Positions 54,770 through 64,000 of a stretch of DNA of 64,000 bases are shown in pieces. This DNA comes from Mesostigma viride (taxonomy: Eukaryota; Streptophyta; Mesostigmatophyceae; Mesostigmatales; Mesostigmataceae). The stretch covers positions 5,066,414 to 5,130,413 of the forward strand of contig RPFO01000175.1 of NCBI GenBank assembly GCA_009746045.1. Direction: 5' to 3'. The position numbers and the translations under genes were made by a program. The notes below the pieces were generated by a model that saw only the letters and a program-made list of their open reading frames with translations, was not told the origin of the DNA and did no database searches. Position 1 is the first letter of the stretch, and each line of letters opens with the position of its first letter.

Positions 54770-57071
54770 TCTCACCTTGCTTACTCTGAGGATGATGATC
54801 TCATTACCATTGGGGATGGCAGCCAGGGCATAATTGATTTTGAGGCAGCAACCTTACTGTCCTCCCAACACCCTGTACTGGAACCTTACATAAAAGCACT
54901 AACCCCCACTGTTGACAACTCCATTGATATCAAGGAGCTTGCTCACCAGCTGCTGCCTAGCCATGGGTCATGAAACAGTGGCTGAGGAACTGGCCAAACG
55001 GCTGGGGGGTAGTAGCATGGGAAAACCACTCAGGAATGCAGTAAAACTGGCTAGACAACACTGTCAAGAATGTCAGTTTAACAGCCCCAAACCTAAAAAA
55101 TGGCATACTGCAACTCCTTCCACCACTAGAGGCATGATAGTGGGGGATGTGATGCACATCAACAAAGATGTCCAGCCCTACCTGATCCTAAAAGATTCAT
55201 GGTCCAGGTTCACAGTAATGGAACCCCTACCTGGCATGTCTGCAGGGCAGCTACGTGTTGCACTCATGATTGCTTTACCCAGATTCTACCCAGTTGACAG
55301 AATTTTGCTTGATCAACAATTTTCTTGTCTGACTGACCTGGAAGGGTGTGAAGCAATAGAGATTGCTGGGCTGGAAGATCATGAGGGTCAGGGGGTCATT
55401 GAAAGAACCATCAGATCTGTCAAAACCCTACTAGCCAAAAATCCTTCCAAGGATGCTACTTCAGGGGTCTATTGTGACATGGCACTCTGGTGTCATGAAA
55501 TGTGCACAACCCTAAACATGAGACCTGTCTTGCATGCCAAGTGGGGTGAAGTAATCCCAGCAGGCCTGCAGGCAGGTGTATATCCCCCAGAGGTGATAGC
55601 ACTGTACAACACTGCACGTGCACAAACCTCAGCAAAACTGGCAGAAAAAGATAAAACCCATCCCAGGCCAGTATTCCAAAAAGGTGATCAAGTTTTCTAT
55701 TACAAGGAAAACAGCTTTGGTAAGGTTGGAACTTGGCTAGGTCCAGTTACCATCCGTGGATTTACCAAAAACAGCAAGACCGTGGAGGTCAAGCACAATA
55801 TCAATGGGAAGCGTCACAGGGTGAGCTGTCATAGAATTAAGAAGTATTATTCTCCCATGGCAGACGTGCCTGGGGAAGAGTCTTTAAGCATGGACTCACT
55901 ACTTCTATCTGGCAACTCCAGCATGCCCAGCAGTAGCTCTGAGCCACCAATTACTGCTGTTGACAGCACCACAGCACCCTCTGTGAACCCTTCCACCCTC
56001 AGTGAAGCCAGGCCCACTTCACAACCTGGGGATTGCTTAACCAGGCACGAGGTAGCTGGGTTGGAAGCATTAGCTCAGCCCCAAGGCACGAACCTGTCTG
56101 CCAAACCTCCCGCTCTGAGGTCCAAATTGGCAGTCGCCTTGCAAGCACTACACAGGTCACATAAGCAACAAGCTGTTGTGGCCGCAGGGTTGGCAAAAGT
56201 CTCAGCTGTGTGCACTAGTCAGGACCCCTGGACCCTGGCAATAGACACTCAGGCACAGGTCAGTGTGATCAGTGCACAAGCCATCCCTGGTCTTGAGATT
56301 GCACCTTCATTTTGGGCACGGGTGCAGGATTTCTCAGGCCAAAGCTCACTGGATGTAGTGGGACAAGTGATGCTCCCTATACTTGGTATTCAGACACCCT
56401 TCCAGGTGGTGGAGGGGTACTCTGGTAACACCTTGTTGGGGGAACCTTTTGTATCCTATCCTGGGGTGCTTATCTCAGCTAATGAGCTCAGTGTCACAGG
56501 GGTGGGTGCAGTTCCTCTGGACCACTTTAAAATCCCTCTCTCCAGTATTGTCCCTGGTATGGATGCTGTCATCAAGGCAGTCAACACTCAGTATGCACCA
56601 GGGGAGATCCCTGATCTGGACAAGTTAGTGCACAGCCAGTTCCTCCATCCCTCAGCCTTTGGGCTGGGTAAGTGGGACATAGCCATGCACTCACCCCACC
56701 AAATCTCCCACGTCATACAAGAATGCAAAACACAAAAAGGGTTTACCAAGTGGCTGATGGCCATTGTCCACCAAGCCAGGCAGGAATGGGTCCTGCCCAA
56801 CCCCAAAAACCCTCAATACAAACCTCCTGTCACCCCTTCATGGGACGTGCCAGAAGGAGCCAAAAAGCTCAGATTAAAATTTGTTCTCAAACAAAAACCA
56901 CAAAAAGTGGGCTCCCCAATCTTCCATGCCAGACCATGTGTCACAGAATTAAAGGGGACATCCACACTGCCAAAAGGGGAAACCTACACACCTGGGCTGC
57001 AACAAACCTCACTCAGGATCATGCTCTCCCTATTCCTCCACAACCTCACTATACTTTTCGTCCGAGGGTAG
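54770..57071 (+). pseudogene. integrase, protease and start of RT of second copia-like element
   Basis: A frame to 54973 (YSEDDDLITIGDGS ... IKELAHQLLPSHG) passes with a one-base shift into 54912-57071 (719 codons). In the latter, C50/C53 form the zinc-head cysteines. D79, D134 and E164 (VGDV, ILLDQQF, GVIERTI) are the candidate DDE triad. Residues 265-310 look like the integrase C-terminus (KVGTWLGPVTIRGF, VEVKHNINGKRHRVSCHRIK). The protease follows: LAIDTQAQVSVIS (D445) and NTLLGEPF (508 on). RT begins near 620 (KKLRLKFVLKQK, ARPCVTELKG) and is truncated. The protease-to-RT part is in one frame here, unlike the first element. Confidence 0.75.
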
Positions 57072-57553
57072 TAAAAAGGATCCGAGGCGTAAATTACGAG
57101 GTCTTATCTTACTACCTAGATACGAGGCGTGAGATCCAACGCCGTAATCATTACTACCTATCATCCTACGTAGTAATTTTACTAGCCGTAAGTAAGAGTA
57201 ACGTTACGACTGCACATCTTTGGTAGTACATTACCGACAGAGTAAATTACCGCGACGGGTCTTGGTTGGTAATCTACCACCTGTAGATTAGGTGCCAGTG
57301 ATCCGATGCTGTAAGATACGTTTCAGTAAGTTACTTCGGGGATCTTTGCCTGTACACGGCCAGATGGATAATTATATTGTAATGGAGAAGTGGGAGAACG
57401 TGCGTGTCTATTAGCAAATGCAGCGAAATATAAAAATGTAGTTATCAGCCTTTTTCGCCTATTCAGCAGTTGTCGTTGTCGGCCGTTGTCATTAAGCGGC
57501 TATAGATTATGTGTGCTGGGGCCGGTGAAAAGACGCTAGCAAAGTTCGTCTGA
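57072..57553. other. no gene; TTAC/GTAA-rich stretch
   Basis: Immediately after the broken RT lies about 300 bases rich in GTAA/TTAC and palindromic bits such as GTAACGTTAC (57191). It may be an inserted element that truncated the copia-like RT, but I could not define its ends. Confidence 0.3.
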
Positions 57554-58664
57554 ATGGCGTCCAATAGAGGGGATTTTATTCTTAGTGGATTGTTGGACGA
57601 GGAGAAGGCGAGGTTGCTGGCGGAGAATGCGAAAGAGCAGAGGGAAGCAGCGGAAGCCGTGCGTGGAAGATGAGGTAACGGGATGGAGTGTGGGCCCTGG
57701 CTTCTGGTTATGAAATGATGGCGGTTGCAGGCCAGCCGTGCTCGCTGGTAATGGGTGCGTGGTGTTGAAATCCAAGTTCTGCGCGTATTCTGTTTTTTGG
57801 TCAATGATTGAAGGGATGTCGCCTTGTTTTATTTTTGTGCATCTGCGTCCCGTCGTGACTGCCTCGTCATGGACGCCCAGGGGTAGAAGTTCGAACGAGG
57901 GAATGATTTTTCAAACGCCTGGATATGTTATGATAGTACGAATAAATGGTAATGGGTAGAGGCGGCCAAAATTTTGTTGGAAGTGTGCCAACGCCGCACA
58001 TACGACTTGAACAACCCTAGGTATCTTAGGAAAAGGAAACACGGATACGTCGGAGTGGAGGAAGAGGAAGACGATGACGATGGTGAAGACGGAGAGGTTT
58101 ACAATGGAGGCCTTGAGAATGGGGAGACATTGAATCAGGAGAGCAGGGTAGCGGTGAGTGGCCCGTCATGAATTACATTGTGGTTGCAGTTGTTAGCGAG
58201 GCGTGTTGATTGCTTCTTGCCGCGGGTAATCGCTAGCGCGCATAACCTTCTTTTTTCAACAGGTGTTCTGGTGCATTGACTGCCGCAAAGCAATTAATGG
58301 GACTGATTATGTGCCTATCATGCCGTTTGGGAATCATACATTGCCAACATTTCGTGTTTAGAAGGCGCGCCTTCAGAAGCATATTCAGCACCGCACGAGC
58401 CAGGTGCTGAAGGCGTGCTTGGAGAGGAAGGGGTATAAAGTGCGCATGACCGCATCGAAGAAGAAGAAGCAGCAGGAATCGGGCAAGACCATGATAACCG
58501 AGCCAGGATTGGCTTTCGTGCATGCAGTACATGGTGCGGCGCAGGCAGTGAATGCTGCATCGATTGCAGCGGTGCAGCCTGTGGCCATGGCGGTGCAGGG
58601 CGCGGGTCCTGAAGTGTGGGCGTTGGCGAAGCAGATTCACGATGCTGTCATGGCCACGTTGTGA
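57554..58664 (+). CDS. unrecognised three-exon gene, in-frame TAG
   Basis: Proposed exons 57554-57658, 57962-58153 and 58263 onward join in phase 0 (donors GTGCGT and GTGAGT, acceptors TAGAG and CAACAG). The protein starts MASNRGDFILSGLLDEEKAR, has a helical Ala/Glu segment, then RRTYDLNNPRYLRKRKHGYV, an acidic run (VEEEEDDDDGEDGE), and VFWCIDCRKAINGTDYVPIM. A TAG at 58359-58361 ends it at about 131 residues. The same frame stays open beyond to 58664 (KARLQKHIQHRTSQVLKACL, a KKKK stretch and an Ala/Val-rich helix), so the stop may be a mutation, an error or evidence of another intron. No family recognised; a decayed transposase is possible. Confidence 0.4.
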
Positions 58665-58736
58665 AGCCAAGGAATGGGTGTTGGTTCCAGTCAGGTGCCT
58701 CGCCCGGAGGAAGCTTTTCTGCTGTAAGCAGAGGTG

Positions 58737-58835
58737 CGGCATCAAGCATTTGCAATCGCCATGAGAGCAGTGGAGATGTCAGCGGCATGAAGCATTTGCA
58801 ATCGCCATGAGAGCAGTGGAGATGTCTGCGGCATT
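58737..58835. repeat. 48-bp direct tandem duplication
   Basis: Two adjacent near-identical copies containing AAGCATTTGCAATCGCCATG and GAGAGCAGTGGAGATGTC. Confidence 0.85.
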
Positions 58836-59099
58836 GGGAGATCTGCAGACAATTGCAGGAGGACATTGTGCGGTACGCTTGTAGGGTGTATGCTGTGTTG
58901 TTCCGCTCGCTAATGGACATGTGCCCCTGTAACCTCTTCCAGGCTAGTATCTGCTATCCACCTCTTCAGGCTTGAAAAGTAAATTGCTGTACGGTTCACA
59001 ATTGGCATGGCTTGACATGCACGCGTCCTTGACTGTGGTCTGCATGGGTTTGGGGTTTAGCGGTTTACATCAGACTCTGCTGTGTGTCTGCTTAATCAG

Positions 59100-59980
59100 C
59101 CGACGTGTCACATGGGGACAGCAACGGCGCTGGGATGCAGCCCGGTGTGAATGCGAGTAAGGTACGCGCTGTCATGCATGGCGGATGGGGCGTGGAAGCC
59201 ACGACCCACGTTTTTGTGTGTGCACGGGGGGCTAGGGGGCAAGTCGTTGTGTTGCTGCCATCCATATGGCCATGGATATGCGGGAAGCTTTCCCTGTACC
59301 CATACTTAATGATGCATGGACTGGTTGTGACAGCCAAGGGTTTAGCTGTCGTGGGTTTGCTGAGTGATCATGGCAGTCTGCTAGGCTGGTGCTAGAACAG
59401 CAATAGCGCGGTTACTGCTATGTCTTGCCCGTGCTAACTGATGCTGCAGCCATGCGTGGAGCGCGAATCGTCCCGAGAGGAGAAGGAGGAGGCGGGGCCG
59501 GTGCACCCATGGGCAGGGCCGGAGAAGAAGGACGCGGAGCACCCAGTGTGGGAGAAGGAGAAGGCGGGGAAGCACTGAAGCTCCACCCCATGTCAGGCCT
59601 CTAGTATAGGTGCCAGTTAACTAAACCCATGCACGTGCAGGTTGTAGCTCAGAATGTATTTAAAATCATATGCCCCTTTTCAGGTATATGTGTAACAGTG
59701 ACTCCCAACGGATATATGTTCCTAATTTATTAAATTCTTACTGAATAATTGTTGTCTTTATGAACCCATGAAGAGCAAAGCCCGGTGGGGAGTACATGTA
59801 ACGCATTACCACGAGAAGGGGTCCCCACACCGCATTTCTTCGCTCTCTGTTCCTATGCAGAACAAGAAGAGGTGGAAGACCAATGTCCCGGCTCACACGC
59901 CAGCCCATGTGGGTAAGCCCCCTCCCCCAAAGCGGAAGGGGCGCTTTGGGGAGAAGTGTAGTGAGGATTTTGTAGACTAG
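59100..59980 (+). CDS. possible further exons, unrecognised
   Basis: Three stretches look exon-like: 59100-59159 (after TAATCAG, before GTACGC), 59452-59578 (after GCTGCAG; charged ESSREEKEEAGP...EKEKAGKH and a TGA), and 59861-59980 (after TATGCAG; NKKRWKTNVPAHTPAHVGKP, PPPKRKGRF and a TAG). Phases between them were not shown to agree. They could belong to the gene at 57554 or to another. Confidence is low. Confidence 0.25.
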
Positions 59981-60216
59981 ATAGCACTAACTTACTTACA
60001 CCAGACCTGGCAATAAACAAGCATTGATGGGATGGACCCAGCGATACATAATGGGCGTGCATGCGTAAAAAATATACACTATGCATGGCCCAATGGGCAT
60101 GCATTCAAATAATTACAAATGAAGGCCGCCATGAGAGCACTGAAGCTAAACCAGACCGGGCCACAATTAACCCTCCAGCACCAAAGTTCCACTGCATCAT
60201 GTAAGACAAGCCTGAC

Positions 60217-62086
60217 ATCCATCCATCCATCCATCCATCCATCCATCCATCCATCCATCCATCCATCCATCCATCCATCCATCCATCCATCCATCCATCC
60301 ATCCATCCATCCATCCATCCATCCATCCATCCATCCATCCATCCATCCATCCATCCATCCATCCATCCATCCATCCATCCATCCATCCATCCATCCATCC
60401 ATCCATCCATCCATCCATCCATCCATCCATCCATCCATCCATCCATCCATCCATCCATCCATCCATCCATCCATCCATCCATCCATCCATCCATCCATCC
60501 ATCCATCCATGGATCCATCCATCCATCCATCCATCCATCCATCCATCCATCCATCCATCCATCCATCCATCCATCCATCCATCCATCCATCCATCCATCC
60601 ATCCATCCATCCATCCATCCATCCATCCATCCATCCATCCATCCATCCATCCATCCATCCATCCATCCATCCATCCATCCATCCATCCATCCATCCATCC
60701 ATCCATCCATCCATCCATCCATCCATCCATCCATCCATCCATCCATCCATCCATCCATCCATCCATCCATCCATCCATCCATCCATCCATCCATCCATCC
60801 ATCCATCCATCCATCCATCCATCCATCCATCCATCCATCCATCCATCCATCCATCCATCCATCCATCCATCCATCCATCCATCCATCCATCCATCCATCC
60901 ATCCATCCATCCATCCATCCATCCATCCATCCATCCATCCATCCATCCATCCATCCATCCATCCATCCATCCATCCATCCATCCATCCATCCATCCATCC
61001 ATCCATCCATCCATCCATCCATCCATCCATCCATCCATCCATCCATCCATCCATCCATCCATCCATCCATCCATCCATCCATCCATCCATCCATCCATCC
61101 ATCCATCCATCCATCCATCCATCCATCCATCCATCCATCCATCCATCCATCCATCCATCCATCCATCCATCCATCCATCCATCCATCCATCCATCCATCC
61201 ATCCATCCATCCATCCATCCATCCATCCATCCATCCATCCATCCATCCATCCATCCATCCATCCATCCATCCATCCATCCATCCATCCATCCATCCATCC
61301 ATCCATCCATCCATCCATCCATCCATCCATCCATCCATCCATCCATCCATCCATCCATCCATCCATCCATCCATCCATCCATCCATCCATCCATCCATCC
61401 ATCCATCCATCCATCCATCCATCCATCCATCCATCCATCCATCCATCCATCCATCCATCCATCCATCCATCCATCCATCCATCCATCCATCCATCCATCC
61501 ATCCATCCATCCATCCATCCATCCATCCATCCATCCATCCATCCATCCATCCATCCATCCATCCATCCATCCATCCATCCATCCATCCATCCATCCATCC
61601 ATCCATCCATCCATCCATCCATCCATCCATCCATCCATCCATCCATCCATCCATCCATCCATCCATCCATCCATCCATCCATCCATCCATCCATCCATCC
61701 ATCCATCCATCCATCCATCCATCCATCCATCCATCCATCCATCCATCCATCCATCCATCCATCCATCCATCCATCCATCCATCCATCCATCCATCCATCC
61801 ATCCATCCATCCATCCATCCATCCATCCATCCATCCATCCATCCATCCATCCATCCATCCATCCATCCATCCATCCATCCATCCATCCATCCATCCATCC
61901 ATCCATCCATCCATCCATCCATCCATCCATCCATCCATCCATCCATCCATCCATCCATCCATCCATCCATCCATCCATCCATCCATCCATCCATCCATCC
62001 ATCCATCCATCCATCCATCCATCCATCCATCCATCCATCCATCCATCCATCCATCCATCCATCCATCCATCCATCCATCCATCCAT
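60217..62086. repeat. 1.87 kb CCAT tetranucleotide array
   Basis: About 467 units of CCAT in perfect phase with a single variant unit, GGAT, at about 60511-60514. All open frames through it are artefacts of the repeat. It ends directly at the non-LTR 3'-end repeat. Confidence 0.97.
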
Positions 62087-62093
62087 TGATCGG

Positions 62094-62386
62094 GGTATAG
62101 TCCTAGTACAGCCATGCTACGTCCTGGCTATGATGAGATTACTTGCCCACGCTCCTAGTGTTATGCCATGCTCACATGGGTCTTATTGCACCCACAGATT
62201 GCCGGATCGTTGGCGTGTCCGTTTAGCTAGCGTTCCCGAATGCAGCTGTGGCATGCCTTAGGCATGAAGGAGACTGGGGGTCTCTGCCCTTTCTCCTGTT
62301 GTGCACACACAGGGATTAAAAGCACTTCGGTGCTCCGTGACTCCCCAACAGGAGCACGTGTTTAATTAATTAATTAATTAATTAAT
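62094..62386 (+). repeat. non-LTR 3'-end, TTAA-tail family, full copy 3
   Basis: Opposite orientation to the copies at 10086 and 28168. It ends in six TTAA-type units. A second short piece (AATGCTCCTTGACTCCCTAA) follows at 62398-62418. Confidence 0.75.
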
Positions 62387-62589
62387 CGGGGTTAGCTAAT
62401 GCTCCTTGACTCCCTAATGGGGGCATGAATTAAGTAGTTAGTTAATTAATCAGGTTGATTCAGATGAGGTCTGTGCTGGTTCCTTGTGGACTGGCCAGCC
62501 AGGGAGATATCTTCTTACATGGTCAGGCCCTTGCCGACCATGTAAGAACCTGTTAGGCGACGCAGTGGCCAACATTGGAAATACCGCCA

Positions 62590-63145
62590 TATCAAAGAGA
62601 CAACCAGCGCAGGCCAGAAATCGGGAGAATCCGGACCATGGTAGCTCGAGCCTGCCGTTATCTTTTCCGCGTTTTCGAGTCGTTCAGGATGATGAAGATG
62701 AATGGTGATGGAAATGTGTATCCTTGTGCATTGAAATTATGGCTGGCTTACGTGTGGAGCGACTAGATGACCTAGACGGTGGGGCCGGAAACAGCATGCT
62801 TGATCAGGGCGTGTGTTTCTAGCCTAACTGGCCGGGAGTGTCTAGTGGTGAGCACCATTGCTGCGATCGCTCTCCCACCATTTACGAGGAAATACCCGCA
62901 AATGGAAAACCACTGAAAAGGTCTAGCTAGTCAGTCATCACGTTAGCCATGCCATGATTCCAAACGTCCAAGAACTGCACACGGTGCAAAGGCAAAAAGC
63001 CGGAGGACAGCACTTTCAAATGTGCGGCGGGAACCAAAAGCCCGCGGATGCCAGAAAACATCGTGTTGCGGCAGCGACGCGACGATGTGGACAACGAATC
63101 CAGTGCCAAGCTCGGAACGGCCGCAAAGGAGATCTGGCATCACAT
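62590..63145 (-). repeat. dispersed repeat family C, copy 2
   Basis: Inverted copy of 33075-33705, shorter by about 75 bases through small deletions. Confidence 0.75.
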
Positions 63146-64000
63146 ATGTTTGTCTCCGCGATATGATTTTAGCTGACATGCAGAGCACAGACACTGTTGG
63201 CGTCATCCGCTCAACCCCTCTTATTCAGACATGGGACCTCGGATGTGTAGGATTAGTAGCGTTGCCCAGGCGGACATTGTCAAAGACTACGACCCCCCAG
63301 TTGTGGGTCCTAGGAAATTTAACAAGCATGATTGTCTCCTTGTTGATAGGCATTAATTAATCCTTGATGATAGGCATTGCTTGCGTGCAAGATTAGCTCG
63401 AGGCCCATATTTTAGACTACTAGCTGAGCTGTGGACATACATGTTGTTATTGACGTCTTGACGGATATTGACGTCTTGGGGTGACTTCCACTATATCTTC
63501 TTTGGGGAATTCAGAGATCCCGGTCCCCCAACATGGACATGAGACTAATTAAAATCAATTAATCAATGTCATGAATAGAGCGCGTTCATGACGTTCAGTC
63601 ATGAACAGAGCCCTAACCTTAAACACATAAGAAAACAATTATGGCGGGCCATGTGACCAATGTAAGAAGCTTAGCCCCCAAACATATTGTTGTCTCACGT
63701 AATGAATCACTTGCTGATCAACAAATCGATGGTTATCTCATAGGCACAATGTACCTCTGACCATCATTGCTGGCCCATGCATGCATGCACCAATGGCAGC
63801 CTACATGACACATACATCGCTTATTTGCCATGTAAAAAATGCGACAAAGTGTCCATATAGGTACTCATAGATTAGCACAAATTCCTTAGCACGATGTGGA
63901 CAACTTTACTTAACGGTGAAAGCCTGTCTCGCCCTTATTGCCTTGAGGGTTCCCGGCGATAGGTCCTGTCTGTTGGTCGACATTTTTCTTTTGCAGCTGG
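63146..64000. other. no gene recognised
   Basis: Only short frames. A tandem pair of TGATAGGCATT (63345-63375) and two TCATGAACAGAGC-like copies (63570-63612) occur. Confidence 0.4.

Larger units (their letters stand above)
54520..57071 (+). mobile_element. truncated second copia-like element (INT before PR)
   Basis: Contains a gag zinc knuckle, integrase, protease and the first part of RT; it ends abruptly near 57055, where coding similarity stops. No LTR pair could be found. Relative to the element at 17725-27270 it is a related but clearly diverged lineage with the same domain order. Confidence 0.75.

Noticed and set aside
60079-62115. Frames of 629-678 codons through the CCAT array
   Set aside because: Pure four-base repeat translation; no flanking coding signal.

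Overview
The window reads as nuclear DNA of a eukaryote, most likely an alga or other protist of the green lineage; I cannot name the species. The evidence is GT-AG introns with C-rich acceptor tracts in two well-supported host genes, several retrotransposon orders, DNA transposons and MITEs, and very long microsatellites. I saw no bacterial operons, rRNA, tRNA or CRISPR.

Host genes. Positions 366-7701 (+) hold a six- or seven-exon EamA/DMT-type membrane transporter whose introns contain a 2.2 kb 18-bp minisatellite, several hexamer and tetramer arrays, a MITE and duplicated splice-donor segments. Positions 36225-38863 (-) hold a three-exon secreted SGNH-hydrolase-like gene with repeat-filled introns and a poly-serine tract. 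A weaker, unrecognised spliced gene lies at 57554-58664 (+), with more possible exons to about 59980.

Mobile elements fill most of the rest. From 7.7 to 11.6 kb there are decayed non-LTR retrotransposon pieces. Positions 11913-17174 (-) are a PAT/Kangaroo-like tyrosine-recombinase retrotransposon with split direct repeats, sitting inside a GAAT-type tetranucleotide array. Positions 17725-27270 (-) are a Ty1/copia-like element with 615-bp LTRs and a 5-bp target duplication; its reverse transcriptase is split by a 1.7 kb DNA transposon with TTAA target duplications. From 27.8 to 35.1 kb there are a Penelope-like RT scrap, LINE ORF1 relics, a second TTAA transposon and a 212-bp palindromic MITE. 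From 39.2 to 52.6 kb a LINE relic is split by a 10.8 kb Ty3/gypsy chromovirus (41573-52355), which carries two extra open frames: a split hybrid-binding-domain-like frame before gag and a 730-residue unknown frame after pol. Positions 54.6-57.1 kb hold a second, truncated copia-like element. Positions 60217-62086 are a 1.87 kb CCAT array.

The most unusual observation is that both copia-like elements place the integrase before the aspartic protease, the reverse of the usual Ty1/copia order. The nesting gives a relative chronology: the LINEs are older than the gypsy and TTAA insertions, and the copia element is older than its TTAA insert. Many element frames carry single-base shifts, several at homopolymers, so some may be sequencing errors. 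All boundaries, repeats and target duplications were found by reading the sequence by eye; domain names rest on motif recognition, not database searches.
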